DNA from: Methylobacillus flagellatus_A
GTDB taxonomy: Bacteria > Pseudomonadota > Gammaproteobacteria > Burkholderiales > Methylophilaceae
NCBI RefSeq assembly: GCF_031344055.1
Contig: NZ_JADBEN010000001.1
DNA length: 64,000 nt
Reading direction: 5' to 3' (one strand)
Positions 18,080 to 27,360 of the stretch are shown here, one piece after another (positions within the stretch are counted from its first letter, which is position 1; every line of letters starts with the position of its first letter). A program made the position numbers and the translations under genes. The notes below the pieces were generated by a model. It was given only the letters and a program-made list of their open reading frames with translations. It was not told where the DNA came from and ran no database searches.

Positions 18080-19087
18080 ATGCGGCAGGTATTGATCCCG
18101 CAGCGGCTTGCGGATTTGCCGCGCGAGCTGCCCAGCGGCCGCATTGTCACGCTCAGCGGCGAGACCATGGGGACGACTTGGTCCGTTCGCTATGTCGAAG
18201 CAACGGGGCTCACGGAGAATATAGTGGCAGAAGCGGTGGAAACCGCGCTTGACCAGGTGGTGCAGCAGATGAGCACCTGGTTGGAGGATTCGGCGATCAA
18301 CCGGTTCAACCACGCTGCGCCAGATACGGAGATGACGGTGCCGGCGGAGTTTGCCGCAGTGCTGTCCAAGGCGCTGGCAGTGGCCGCGCAGACCGACGGC
18401 TGCTTCGATCCCACCCTGGGGAACCTGGTCAACCTGTGGGGGTTCGGCCCCCGTCAGGCGCAGGAGTTGCCGCCGACGCAAGCCAGCGTCGATGAGGCGT
18501 TGCGGGAAAGCGGTTGGAAAAGGCTGCAATTCGACCCTGTCCGGCGAGCGCTGAAGCAGCCTGGAAAGCTCGCCCTGGATTTTTCCGGCATTGCCAAGGG
18601 CTTCGGCGTGGACCAGGTTGCCGCGGCGTTGCGCCAGCATGGCGTGCAGCATTATCTGGTGGAAGTCGGCGGCGAGTTCTACGGGCATGGCATCAAGCCG
18701 AACGGGCAGCCCTGGTGGGTAGCGTTGGAGCGTACGCCGGAAGCCTCCATGCTGGATGACTATGTGGTGGCCGTGCATGGCTTGGGCCTTGCGACCTCCG
18801 GCGACTATCGCCGTTATTTCGAGCACCATGGGCGACGCTATGCCCATACCATCGATCCGCAGACCGGCTGGCCGGTTGCCCGGCCCCCGGTTTCCGTCAG
18901 CGTGCTGGCAACCAGCTGCATGGAGGCCGACGCGTTTGCCACGGCCTTGACCGTCATGGGCCTTGAGCGTGGTCTGGCGTATGCGCAGACGCATGACATC
19001 GCCGCCTTGTTCACGATAGAGACGCAAGCTGGCAAAACCAGCTTGGTGCAGCAGGCATCGCCCAAGCTGCAGGAAATGCTGCAGTGA
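18080..19087 (+). CDS. apbE: FAD:protein FMN transferase ApbE
   Basis: Transfers FMN from FAD to Thr/Ser of a target protein, Mg-dependent. 335 residues. Family blocks: GETMGTTWSVRY, GCFDPTLGNLVNLWGFG, LDFSGIAKGFGVDQVA, YLVEVGGEFYGHG, ATSGDYRRYF, YAHTIDPQTGWPV and the metal/FAD region MEADAFATALTVMG. The start 2 bp after the DUF4198 stop leaves no obvious signal peptide or lipobox, which is odd because the likely target, DUF2271, is exported. It overlaps the next gene by 4 bp. Confidence 0.93.
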   Translation: MRQVLIPQRLADLPRELPSGRIVTLSGETMGTTWSVRYVEATGLTENIVAEAVETALDQVVQQMSTWLEDSAINRFNHAAPDTEMTVPAEFAAVLSKALAVAAQTDGCFDPTLGNLVNLWGFGPRQAQELPPTQASVDEALRESGWKRLQFDPVRRALKQPGKLALDFSGIAKGFGVDQVAAALRQHGVQHYLVEVGGEFYGHGIKPNGQPWWVALERTPEASMLDDYVVAVHGLGLATSGDYRRYFEHHGRRYAHTIDPQTGWPVARPPVSVSVLATSCMEADAFATALTVMGLERGLAYAQTHDIAALFTIETQAGKTSLVQQASPKLQEMLQ

Positions 19088-20661
19088 CGCGGGCGCATGC
19101 TTTCTTGCTCAGCCTGTTGCTCAGCGGCGAGGCGCACGCCGCCGTGAACAACTCCGCTTTCAACCGCTATGCGCTTGCCTTCGGCATATGCGTGGCCTAC
19201 CTGGTGTTTTGCTTTTGGATCATCAAACGCCATCGGCGGCTGTCGGCTGTTCCGGTGCCGGTAGCGGCGGCCGCTGGCGAGACAGTGCTGGTGGGCTATG
19301 CCAGCCAGGGCGGCTACGCCCGCGAGCTGGCATTGAAAACGGCCGCATCCCTGCAAGAGGCGGGCGTCGCCGCACAGTGCCTGGCGCTGGACGCGATTGA
19401 TGCCGCCGCGCTGGCAGCGGCCCGCCGCGCATTGTTTGTCGTCAGCACCACGGGCGAGGGCGATCCTCCCGACAATGCCCGCGGCTTTGTGCAGGATGCC
19501 ATGACGGCAACGCCGTCGCTCGCGCATCTGCAATACGGCATCCTGGCGCTCGGGGACAGCAGTTACGCCAATTTCTGCGGTTTCGGCCATCAACTCGATG
19601 CCTGGCTGCAGCATGTGCATGCATTGCCCTTGTTCGACCTGGTGCAGGTGGATGCGGGCGATGCCGGGGCATTGCGCCACTGGCAATATCAGCTGGGCTT
19701 GCTGGCAGGCAGCACCGAGATGCCGGACTGGGAGGCGCCGCAATACCAATCTTGGCGCCTGGTACTGCGCCAGCAATTGAATCCAGGCAGTTCCGGCGCG
19801 CCGGTCTATCACCTGGCGTTGCGTGCCGAGGCTGCCGGCACGACATGGCAGGCCGGCGATATTGCCGAAATCGGCCCGCGCAATCCCTCGCATGAGGTGG
19901 CACATTTCCTCGCGCAGCTGGCATTGGACGGCGCGGCTATGGTGGACGGCAGGTGCCTGAACGATTGGCTGCAGGAGCGCCTCCTGCCCCACGCGGAATC
20001 CGAAGTAAAGGCACTTCGGGGCTTATCGCCTGATCTGCTGTTGCAGCAGTTGCGTCCCTTGCCCCACCGTGAATACTCGATTGCGTCCTTGCCCGGCGAC
20101 GGTCAGCTGGAGCTGCTGGTGCGGCAGGCATCATATGCCGATGGGCGGCTGGGCCTGGGTTCTGGCTGGCTCACGCAATATGTCGATCTAGGCGGTACGG
20201 TGGCATTGCGTATTCGTGAGAATGCGGCCTTCCATCCTCCCGCAGAAGACCGGCCATTGATCCTGATCGGCAACGGCACCGGCATTGCCGGATTGCGCGC
20301 TCACCTCAAGGCTCGCGCAATTTCTTCGAACGCACCCAACTGGCTGCTGTTCGGCGAGCGCAACGCGGCGTATGACTTTCATTTCATGGATGAGATACGC
20401 GCCTGGCACTCCAGCGGCGTCTTGACCAGGCTGGATACCGCATTCTCGCGCGACCAGGCGGAGAAGCGATATGTGCAGCATGTGCTGGCTGGACATGCCG
20501 GCCTGGTAAAGGAATGGGTAGGGCAGGGCGCCGCTATTTACGTCTGCGGCAGCGCCAACGGCATGGCGCAGGAGGTGCATGCGGTCTTGCTGCACGCCCT
20601 GGGCGAAGATGCCCTGACCCAGCTTGCCTCCGACGGCAGGTACAGGCGGGATGTGTATTGA
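19084..20661 (+). CDS. Membrane-anchored flavodoxin/NADPH reductase (CysJ-like)
   Basis: 525 residues, GTG start overlapping the apbE stop. Layout: signal/TM helices (about 1-17 and 25-45), flavodoxin-type FMN domain (VGYASQGGYARELALKTA, STTGEGDPPDNARGF, LGDSSYANFCGFG), FAD domain with the RxYS motif in HREYSIASLP, and NADPH domain (PLILIGNGTGIAGLRAHLKAR, FGERNAAYDFHF, YVCGSANGMAQEVHAVL). It resembles the sulfite reductase flavoprotein but lacks a hemoprotein partner. Probably supplies NADPH electrons to the PepSY/DUF2271 chain for ferric reduction. Confidence 0.86.
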   Translation: MTRAHAFLLSLLLSGEAHAAVNNSAFNRYALAFGICVAYLVFCFWIIKRHRRLSAVPVPVAAAAGETVLVGYASQGGYARELALKTAASLQEAGVAAQCLALDAIDAAALAAARRALFVVSTTGEGDPPDNARGFVQDAMTATPSLAHLQYGILALGDSSYANFCGFGHQLDAWLQHVHALPLFDLVQVDAGDAGALRHWQYQLGLLAGSTEMPDWEAPQYQSWRLVLRQQLNPGSSGAPVYHLALRAEAAGTTWQAGDIAEIGPRNPSHEVAHFLAQLALDGAAMVDGRCLNDWLQERLLPHAESEVKALRGLSPDLLLQQLRPLPHREYSIASLPGDGQLELLVRQASYADGRLGLGSGWLTQYVDLGGTVALRIRENAAFHPPAEDRPLILIGNGTGIAGLRAHLKARAISSNAPNWLLFGERNAAYDFHFMDEIRAWHSSGVLTRLDTAFSRDQAEKRYVQHVLAGHAGLVKEWVGQGAAIYVCGSANGMAQEVHAVLLHALGEDALTQLASDGRYRRDVY

Positions 20662-20687
20662 TGCCTGCGCCTGCCATGGTATAAAAA

Positions 20688-20730
20688 GCATGCCTGGAAA
20701 AAACGGGGGTTGGACGGACGCCAGGCATGC
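20688..20730. repeat. Inverted repeat between convergent genes
   Basis: GCATGCCTGG and CCAGGCATGC, 10 bp exact, separated by 23 bp, in the gap between the flavoreductase stop and the diguanylate cyclase stop. No uridine tract follows on either strand, so it is at best a weak bidirectional terminator. Confidence 0.45.
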
Positions 20731-20749
20731 GCGAAACATTGAGCGCTCT

Positions 20750-22168
20750 CTAATGCGGCGACATGACTCCCGGTGGAAACAGGGATTTGCTCCAGGCCAG
20801 GCTGTGCGCCAGGTCCTTGTAGCGCACGATGCGGTTCCTGCCCAGGCGCTTGGCGGTATATAGCGCGAGATCGGCCTGGGACAGCAACTCGTTGATGGAG
20901 CGGTTTTCGTAAGAATCTTCCCAAGTGGCATGACCTATGCTCACGGCGACCTTGCGGTGGTCTCCTGCCGATATCTTGAGTTTCTGGATCGCCAGGTGCA
21001 GTTTCCGCGCGATCGCATGGCAGCCTTCCGCCGTGCTGTTGGGCAGCAATACCACGAACTCCTCGCCGCCGAAGCGGGCGACAAAATCCCCAGGGCGCTG
21101 CATGTTGGCGTGCAAGGTCTGGGCAATCTTCTTCAGGCATTTGTCGCCCTTGATATGTCCGAACTGATCGTTGTATTCCTTGAAGTGGTCGATATCCACC
21201 ATGAGGATGGATAGCGAGCTGTTATTGCGCTGCGCACGCCGCCATTCGAGCGCAGCGGTGTCGTCGAAGTAGCCGCGGTTGTAGATGCCGGTGAGGCTGT
21301 CCTTGTGGGCTTTTTCCAGGAGCGCGGAATGCGAGTCCGCCAGGTCTCGGGAGAACTGGCTGAGCTGCAAGATCAATACGGCGAGCAAAGTGGTGGAGGA
21401 AAACAGGCTGAGCAGCTGTGCCATGTACCAGTTTGCGCTGAACGGGGTGCTGTCTATCAGCAGGTGCGAGACATGGCATAAATGTGACAGCGCCGCGATG
21501 GACAGGAAAATCGTGATCAGCTTGTTGTCGCCGCAAAAGATGCGCACAAGGGCGAAGGTGGCGGCTGCCATGATCCAGCTGCCCCAACCCAGCGGCGCGG
21601 TGACGATAGGGGCGCTGCTCATGATGGCGGAAAACAAACTGCCGGAATTGAGCGCCAGCATGTAGAGGATGATGCCGAGCAGCGGGGTCAGCATGAACGG
21701 TACCGTATTCTTGCCGAGGCTGATGCGGTTCAGTTGCGGGAAGGAGTCCGCCGCCTTGCGGAATACCATGGCAATGATGATGAAGCCGCAGAAACCGAAC
21801 TGCCAGTAGGCACCCCAGTTGGACATGGTACTGGATGAGACGGCAGCGGTGTTGACAGGCGTGACAGGCGACCCATGCATCGAGATCAGGCTGGTGGTGG
21901 CTGCCAGGGCATAGATGGCATAAGCGCCAGCCAGCGGCACCAGGAAGAACTGTTTCTGGATTTTGAACTGCAGCAGCAGGAGCAGGGCGGTCGTGGTGGT
22001 GCTTAGCACGACGAGGGTGGCGACGGCGGGGGCGAATGCCGCCAGTTGCGGCCATGGCCGCGTGGCGTGCAGCATGGCGAGCAGGCAGGCCGTGATGAGC
22101 AACAACATGAGAATCCGCGTTGTCCAGCGTAATCGGGATGAAACTGTTTGATGCAGGATGGCGTCCAT
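20750..22168 (-). CDS. Diguanylate cyclase with multi-pass membrane sensor
   Basis: Makes c-di-GMP. 473 residues from ATG 22168, chosen because AAGGGGAGG lies just upstream; an in-frame start at 22216 is less supported. Seven or eight membrane helices fill about 15-275, followed by a GGDEF domain with the active site GGEEF in FVARFGGEEFVVLLP. RPGD five residues before it is the RxxD inhibitory I-site, so product inhibition is expected. Gene lies 117 bp downstream of the CHASE2 kinase in the same direction and may belong to the same signalling block. Confidence 0.92.
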   Translation of the reverse strand: MDAILHQTVSSRLRWTTRILMLLLITACLLAMLHATRPWPQLAAFAPAVATLVVLSTTTTALLLLLQFKIQKQFFLVPLAGAYAIYALAATTSLISMHGSPVTPVNTAAVSSSTMSNWGAYWQFGFCGFIIIAMVFRKAADSFPQLNRISLGKNTVPFMLTPLLGIILYMLALNSGSLFSAIMSSAPIVTAPLGWGSWIMAAATFALVRIFCGDNKLITIFLSIAALSHLCHVSHLLIDSTPFSANWYMAQLLSLFSSTTLLAVLILQLSQFSRDLADSHSALLEKAHKDSLTGIYNRGYFDDTAALEWRRAQRNNSSLSILMVDIDHFKEYNDQFGHIKGDKCLKKIAQTLHANMQRPGDFVARFGGEEFVVLLPNSTAEGCHAIARKLHLAIQKLKISAGDHRKVAVSIGHATWEDSYENRSINELLSQADLALYTAKRLGRNRIVRYKDLAHSLAWSKSLFPPGVMSPH

Positions 22169-22285
22169 CGCCTCCCCTTCGCTTGATGTACTTTTTGGCC
22201 TGGCGCTATCTTGCAATAGCCGGGTGCCTTGTCATAGCGATCTGACAATTGTTGACAATTGTGGCGTACCAGCCGGGATGCGGCC

Positions 22286-24571
22286 TTAAGGATGCTTGGG
22301 AACGAGGATGCTGAAAGTGCTGCCTGCGCCGGGTGCGCTGGTGAGGTGCACCTCGCCCTGGTGGCGGGTAGCGACGGCCTGAACAAAGGCCAGGCCCAGG
22401 CCGGTGCCTTCGATATGGGGATGGCTTTGCTGGTGGACGCGGCTGAACGACTGGAATAGCTGCGCCTGTGCTTCCGGGCTGATGCCGATGCCGGCGTCCT
22501 GCACCGCGATGCTCCAATACCTGCCTGCCGAGCGGATGCTGCATGCGATGGTGGAATGGTCAGGGCTGAACTTGATGGCATTGCTCAGCAGGTTGGCGAT
22601 GGCGCGCTTGAGCATGGTGCTGTCGACGCAGGCATGCGCTTCCGGCGGCGTGCCGGTCAGCTCTATGGTGATGTCGCGCGCATAGGCGAGGATCCAGGCA
22701 TCGTCGATCGCCTCATGCAGCAGGTCCGCCAGGTTGATGTCGTTTAGCTGGTAATGGCCGGATTTGGCCCGCGTCAGCTGCACGAAGTCATCCGCCAGCG
22801 TCAGGGCGTTGTCGGCATGTTTTTCTATCATGCCCAGCCAGCGCTCCTCGATTTTTTCCGGGGTCAGCTTCTGCAGTTCGACCAGGGAGATGATGGAAGA
22901 CAAAGGCGCGCGTATGTCGTGTGTGATGAAGCGGAAGGCCTCGTCGCGGTCCTTTTCCGCCTGCCAGAGCTTGGAAACGTCGATGATGCTCAATATCCAG
23001 CCGATATGCTGTTCGGCGGCATCCCTGCATGGCGCGAGCTTGACGAGCAATTCGCGCTGTTTGTCGTCCTGCGCCTCGACCTCGATTTCGAGCTGGGCTT
23101 GCAGAATAGCCGTGGTGATGACGGGCTGGTTGCCCTGCTTGTCCTGGATATGCTGCAGCAACGGCAGCAATGGTTGCTGCTGCAGCATGGCTGAGGTATC
23201 GACGCCGAAATATCCGGCAGCCGCGTGGTTGGCGATGCGGATGATGCCGTCGGGATCGCAGATCAAGGTGGGGTCCGGCAGCCCGTTGACGCTGTCGCTG
23301 ATGAAGCGGTGCATGCCTTGCAATTGGTGGGTGGCTTCATGCAAGGCGTTGATGCGCTTGTCGAGGAAATCATGGAACGCAGCGGGAGCCTGCGGTATCG
23401 ACAGCATCGGGAAGTCGCGCTTGAAGGATTCGAACTCCGCCGCCAGGAAGCGGGCGGCGGTATCCAGGCGGTGCCAGCTCCAGAGCGGATAGATCAGGAT
23501 CAGCCCGAGCGCCCCTGCCGACGGCGCCAGCAGGATGCCGAACACGATGGCGACCCCATAAGTGAACAAGAGCAGCAGGACGAGCAGCGAAAAGCTGAGC
23601 AGCAGCGCGGACAGCGGGCTCAGCAGCATGAAGCCAAGCAGGGCCATGCTGACAAATGCAAGGTTGAGCGCGGTGTTCTGCCAGGGGCTGGCAGGCGCGA
23701 GCATGCGATTGCTCAACTGGCTCTCGAGGATGTTGGCGAGGATTTCAACGCCCGGCATCAATTGGCCGTCGCGCGAGACCGGGGTGGCGTATTGATCGCC
23801 GATGCCAGTGGCGGTGGCGCCCACCAGCACCAGCTTGCCCTTGAATGTGTCGTCGGGAATCCTGCCCTCGATCACATCGCGGTAGGAGACGCGGGGAAAG
23901 TAGCCTTCCTTCCCTGCGTAAGGGATTAGCTGGGCGGCGGGGTGCTGCAAGCCCATCCGCTGGTTGGGACGTTCGGCGGCGTCCAGTATGGCCCTGCTGA
24001 AGTGGGGATATCGCACACGGTCCGTCGATTGCTGCATGAGCGCGGAGCGCACCACCCCGTCGTAATCCACCTGGATATGGACATGGCCGAGAGTGGCCGC
24101 CTCTTTTGCCAGCATGGGGGCGGGTGCCTGCACGTGACGGGTTTGCCCGGCTTCTCTGAATACGACAGGCAGCGTGACCACGCCGCTTTGCCTGATGGCT
24201 AGCGCCAGCAGCTGGTCTTCCTCCGGATGCTGCAGGTCAGGCTCGCTGAACAGGATGTCGAGGCCGATGGCGGCCGGCTGTTGTTCGCTGATGCGGCTGA
24301 CCAGCTCTGCATGCAGGCTGCGGCGCCAGGGCCAGCGGCCGAACGTGGCGATGCTGTCGTCGTCGATCGCCACGATCACCACCTTGCCAGTCAGCGGATG
24401 CTGCTGGCTGGCGATGATGAAGTCCTGGACCAAGTCATCGGCAATGGTGAGGGTGCGCTGTTGGGACAACACCGCTATCAGGACCAGGATGATCCCCGAA
24501 ATCAGCAGCCAGAGCCGCTTGCTGTATAAGAGCCTGTTCACGATCTTTTCATCGGGCAGGCATGGCGCCAA
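22286..24571 (-). CDS. CHASE2-PAS histidine kinase
   Basis: Up to 761 residues. N-terminal TM helix, periplasmic CHASE2 domain (about 45-300: VAIDDDSIATFGRWPWRRSLHAELV; GKLVLVGATATGIGDQYATPV), three further helices (about 305-385), PAS domain (about 435-545), then HisKA with phosphoacceptor in FRFITHDIRAPLSSI and HATPase_c (NLLSNAIKFSP, DAGIGISPEA, GTGLGLAF). The 5' end is unusual: the ATG at 24571 lies inside the MITE-like element and the next candidate, GTG at 24541, is in its terminal repeat. Functional partner is probably the OmpR-type regulator two genes upstream; FecR, CHASE2 kinase and regulator genes recur together in proteobacteria. Confidence 0.88.
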   Translation of the reverse strand: MAPCLPDEKIVNRLLYSKRLWLLISGIILVLIAVLSQQRTLTIADDLVQDFIIASQQHPLTGKVVIVAIDDDSIATFGRWPWRRSLHAELVSRISEQQPAAIGLDILFSEPDLQHPEEDQLLALAIRQSGVVTLPVVFREAGQTRHVQAPAPMLAKEAATLGHVHIQVDYDGVVRSALMQQSTDRVRYPHFSRAILDAAERPNQRMGLQHPAAQLIPYAGKEGYFPRVSYRDVIEGRIPDDTFKGKLVLVGATATGIGDQYATPVSRDGQLMPGVEILANILESQLSNRMLAPASPWQNTALNLAFVSMALLGFMLLSPLSALLLSFSLLVLLLLFTYGVAIVFGILLAPSAGALGLILIYPLWSWHRLDTAARFLAAEFESFKRDFPMLSIPQAPAAFHDFLDKRINALHEATHQLQGMHRFISDSVNGLPDPTLICDPDGIIRIANHAAAGYFGVDTSAMLQQQPLLPLLQHIQDKQGNQPVITTAILQAQLEIEVEAQDDKQRELLVKLAPCRDAAEQHIGWILSIIDVSKLWQAEKDRDEAFRFITHDIRAPLSSIISLVELQKLTPEKIEERWLGMIEKHADNALTLADDFVQLTRAKSGHYQLNDINLADLLHEAIDDAWILAYARDITIELTGTPPEAHACVDSTMLKRAIANLLSNAIKFSPDHSTIACSIRSAGRYWSIAVQDAGIGISPEAQAQLFQSFSRVHQQSHPHIEGTGLGLAFVQAVATRHQGEVHLTSAPGAGSTFSILVPKHP

Positions 24572-24794
24572 CGTGTCCGGTCAAGACGCAGGCCGCAGGC
24601 AATGCTGATGCCTTGCCAAGGTTGCAACGCGGAGCGGGCGCGTGTTGGGTCCATGCCCTTCGGGTTGCCCCGGCAGCGCAGCCGCTGCCGCGTTGCAAAT
24701 CCTCGCCGGGCAATGAGCACGGCTGCGGTGTGCGCCTTGCATCGACTACACTGCCGGGAGCAACGTGCCCGATGAAAAGATCGTGAACAGGCTC
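24530..24794. mobile_element. MITE-like element, copy 1 (265 bp)
   Basis: Terminal inverted repeats of about 29 bp: the left end starts GAGCCTGTTCACGATC and continues TTTTCATCGGGCA, and the right end at 24766-24794 is its exact complement. Flanks are TAA and TGA. Inside is a GC-rich hairpin around 24664-24698. Read on the minus strand it matches copy 2 at 37248-37448 in the ends, the hairpin region, the CGCGCCCGCTC segment and the CTTGACCGGACACGTT segment. It encodes no transposase, so it would need one in trans. Confidence 0.82.
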
Positions 24795-24844
24795 TGAGGG
24801 GGTCGAAGATCGCGTCGTCGAGGGCATGCGGTGCGTAATAGCGC

Positions 24845-26476
24845 TCAGGGCCTGGGTTTGTCGAACCAGGTGCGGTCGAAGCCGTCGTCGTTGTGCTCGA
24901 CCTCGATGATGCGGGCATCGGAGAACGGCCCGGTCTGGTTTTCCAGTTTGGTGGCGATCCTGACGTAATAGCGCCCAGGGGGCAGTGACTGGATATTGAT
25001 GTTCGGGCCATCCAGCGCTTGTTCGGCCGCCAGGGATTCAAACTGGGGCGTGCGGCTGACCTGGGCGATATAGCGGATATCCTGCAGCGTGCTGGTCCAA
25101 TAGGCTTGCCCGGGGATGGCGAGCGGTGTGCCGGCATCCTCGCTGATGGTGATGTCGGCTGGCTGGCTGTATGGCCCTTGGCGCATGCTATCCTGGGCGG
25201 TCTTTGAGGCGACTCGCCAGTAATACCTCCCCTCTGCAAGAGATCCGAGCTGGTATTGGCAATGGTCCAGATTATCGGCATCCACGACAATCTGCTGGAA
25301 ATCGCGGTCGCTGGCAATTTGCAGGCGATAGCCCTGTGCGCCTTCCACCGGCGTGCAACGCAGGATGCTGTCGCCGGCAACGATTTGTCCCTGCTGCGGC
25401 GCCAAGAGCCAAGGGCTGGAAGGATGGCTGTGGATGGCGAAGCGGTGCTGGGCTTCATAGCCTGCAATGCCATGGATATCCAGCGCACGGACCGCCAGCA
25501 GGTATTCTCCATCCTGCAGGCTGGGAAGCGCCGCACGGGCAGAGTCCGACGCCGCATTCCACAATACCTTCTCCATGCCTTCGTCCTGGGCGACCCGGTA
25601 CTGGTATTCGCGGCCGCCGTCCAGGGACGGCCAGCTGAATTGCAGGAGTTCCGGCTCGGGAAGCGTGGATGGCAACTGGCTCAAGTCTGGCGCCGCCAGC
25701 AGCGTTTGCACTTCCCCGAGGCCGCTGCCGCTGGCCGCAATGCCTTGCCCGGCTTGCAGTACAGTCCCGGGCTTGGGCTGGCCTGGTTTCGCCTGTTGCA
25801 TTTCCACCTGGCCCTGCGTCACGCTGGTGGTGGAGGAGTCGCCAGCCCCTACGGTGAAGCGGGTACCGCGTACGGCGGCCACTGCCTGCGGCGTGATCAC
25901 CTTGAAATGGTGCGGGTTGCGACTTGGGGCAGGTGTCACCGAGATGTCCATGTCGCCCTGCTCCAGATAGATGACCCTCTGGCCTTGCGGCACCACGCCG
26001 CCTTCCTTGATGCGGTCCAGGCGGATACGAGTATTGGACAGGATGCGGGCAACGCTGTTGTCGGCAAACTCCAGCGACAGGTAGCTGTTCTGGCCGGTGC
26101 GCACGATATTGCCTTCGGCCAATTGGTCGCCCCGGCTGATGCTTTTGATTGGGTTGCCTGCGTTGTCGAGCAGCAATACCTCGCCATGGACGAAGCTTGC
26201 GGTGACGGCGCTGCTGAGCTTGGGGATGAGCAGGCTGGCGCCTGGCCTCAGGCGGTGCGGGTTGGAAATGCGGTTGAGTTTCTGGATATCCGGCCAGGCA
26301 AGCGGGTCGCCCATATAGCGGGCGGCAAGCTTGTAAAGGCTGTCCCCGGGCTCTACGGTGTGGCTGACCGTATCGGCCTGGGCCGACGCGTGGGCGGCCA
26401 ATGCAAGCCCCGCCAGGAAAGCCGGCCGCCAGCGAGATCGCCATGGCGAATTCCCTTTATTGCGCACTGCGTTCAT
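24845..26476 (-). CDS. LysM-FecR domain cell-envelope protein
   Basis: 543 residues. Signal peptide (WRPAFLAGLALAAHASAQA), LysM domain (about 39-88: HTVEPGDSLYKLAARYMGDPLAWPDIQKLNRI), FecR domain (about 120-215: VRTGQNSYLSLEFADNSVARILSNTRIRLD; VAAVRGTRFTVG), then repeated Ig/Fn3-like modules with WxSLDGGREYQYRVAQDE-type strands. Probably a periplasmic peptidoglycan-bound protein. Lies 20 bp downstream of the OmpR-type regulator and upstream of the CHASE2 kinase; likely part of that sensory system. Unlike iron-signalling FecR proteins it has no sigma-factor partner here. Confidence 0.87.
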   Translation of the reverse strand: MNAVRNKGNSPWRSRWRPAFLAGLALAAHASAQADTVSHTVEPGDSLYKLAARYMGDPLAWPDIQKLNRISNPHRLRPGASLLIPKLSSAVTASFVHGEVLLLDNAGNPIKSISRGDQLAEGNIVRTGQNSYLSLEFADNSVARILSNTRIRLDRIKEGGVVPQGQRVIYLEQGDMDISVTPAPSRNPHHFKVITPQAVAAVRGTRFTVGAGDSSTTSVTQGQVEMQQAKPGQPKPGTVLQAGQGIAASGSGLGEVQTLLAAPDLSQLPSTLPEPELLQFSWPSLDGGREYQYRVAQDEGMEKVLWNAASDSARAALPSLQDGEYLLAVRALDIHGIAGYEAQHRFAIHSHPSSPWLLAPQQGQIVAGDSILRCTPVEGAQGYRLQIASDRDFQQIVVDADNLDHCQYQLGSLAEGRYYWRVASKTAQDSMRQGPYSQPADITISEDAGTPLAIPGQAYWTSTLQDIRYIAQVSRTPQFESLAAEQALDGPNINIQSLPPGRYYVRIATKLENQTGPFSDARIIEVEHNDDGFDRTWFDKPRP

Positions 26477-26495
26477 GTGATCCCCGATAAAATGA

Positions 26496-27209
26496 TTAAG
26501 TATTCTCTTCCAGTAATGGCACCAGCGTATCGCTCTCGAGCCGGTAGCCCATGCCGTAGACCGCGGCCAGCTTGTAGCCGTTGTTGGGGTGCAGTTTCAG
26601 CTTGGAGCGTATCGCTGAAATATGCGTGTCCAATGTGCGGGTTTGCAGGTCCACCGATTGCATGCCCCAGATCTGTTCCTGGATATGCTGGCGCGACAGC
26701 AGACGCCCCTGGTTCTGGAACAGGAACAACGCCAGTTCGAACTCCTTGTTCTTGAGAGTGACCGGTATGCCGTTATGCTCGAAGCGTTGCTGCGCCACAT
26801 TGCATTTATAGTTGCCCCAGACGAATTCCTGCTGCGTTTGCTGCGGGTAGAGCCGGCGCAGGAGCGCGTTGATGCGGGCGTGCAGTTCGCGCACGCGGAC
26901 CGGTTTGCTCATGAAGTCGTCGGCGCCGGAGGTGAGGCCATGCACTACGTCGCGCTCGTCGCTGCGGTTGGTGATCATGAGGATGGGAATGGCTTCCTTG
27001 AGATTGGCGCGTACCCATTGCACGATTTCCGGGCCGGAAGTGTCGGGCAGTTCCCAATCCAGGATGAGGAAGTCGAAGGTTTCGTGCTGCAATGTGCGTA
27101 ACAAGGATTTGCCATCATTGAAAGTGTGGCAGTCATGTCCCAGTGACACTACAGTTTTCTCTATGAGCTCCAGTTCCGAGTTGTTGTCATCCAAGGCAGC
27201 AAAACGCAT
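26496..27209 (-). CDS. OmpR/PhoB-family response regulator
   Basis: 237 residues from ATG 27209, chosen for GGAAAGAAAAG just upstream. Receiver domain: acidic pocket DDN near residue 7-9, phosphoacceptor Asp in FDFLILDWELPDTSGPE, conserved Thr/Ser in ITNRSD and Lys in MSKPVRVRE. C-terminal winged helix (about 135-230): LKNKEFELALFLFQNQGRLLSRQHIQEQIWG and RTLDTHISAIRSKL. First gene of the leftward regulator-FecR-kinase block. Confidence 0.93.
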   Translation of the reverse strand: MRFAALDDNNSELELIEKTVVSLGHDCHTFNDGKSLLRTLQHETFDFLILDWELPDTSGPEIVQWVRANLKEAIPILMITNRSDERDVVHGLTSGADDFMSKPVRVRELHARINALLRRLYPQQTQQEFVWGNYKCNVAQQRFEHNGIPVTLKNKEFELALFLFQNQGRLLSRQHIQEQIWGMQSVDLQTRTLDTHISAIRSKLKLHPNNGYKLAAVYGMGYRLESDTLVPLLEENT

Positions 27210-27360
27210 TTCTTTTCTTTCCTTTTTTTGCATTATAGGCGCGCATGACGGAAACATGCCAAGCCATTGCGGCAATATCACGCACCACCATAGCCAATCT
27301 TATACCGCCGCCCTTCAGGGAGATTGTCAACAAATGTCAACCGCTCGGCTTGCATGGGGT

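Noticed and set aside
24538..25557. Minus-strand frame extending from the MITE into the FecR gene, with a translation similar to a frame in MITE copy 2
   Set aside because: The similarity comes from DNA homology of the two elements; the frame has no start context, and the FecR frame is clearly the coding one.
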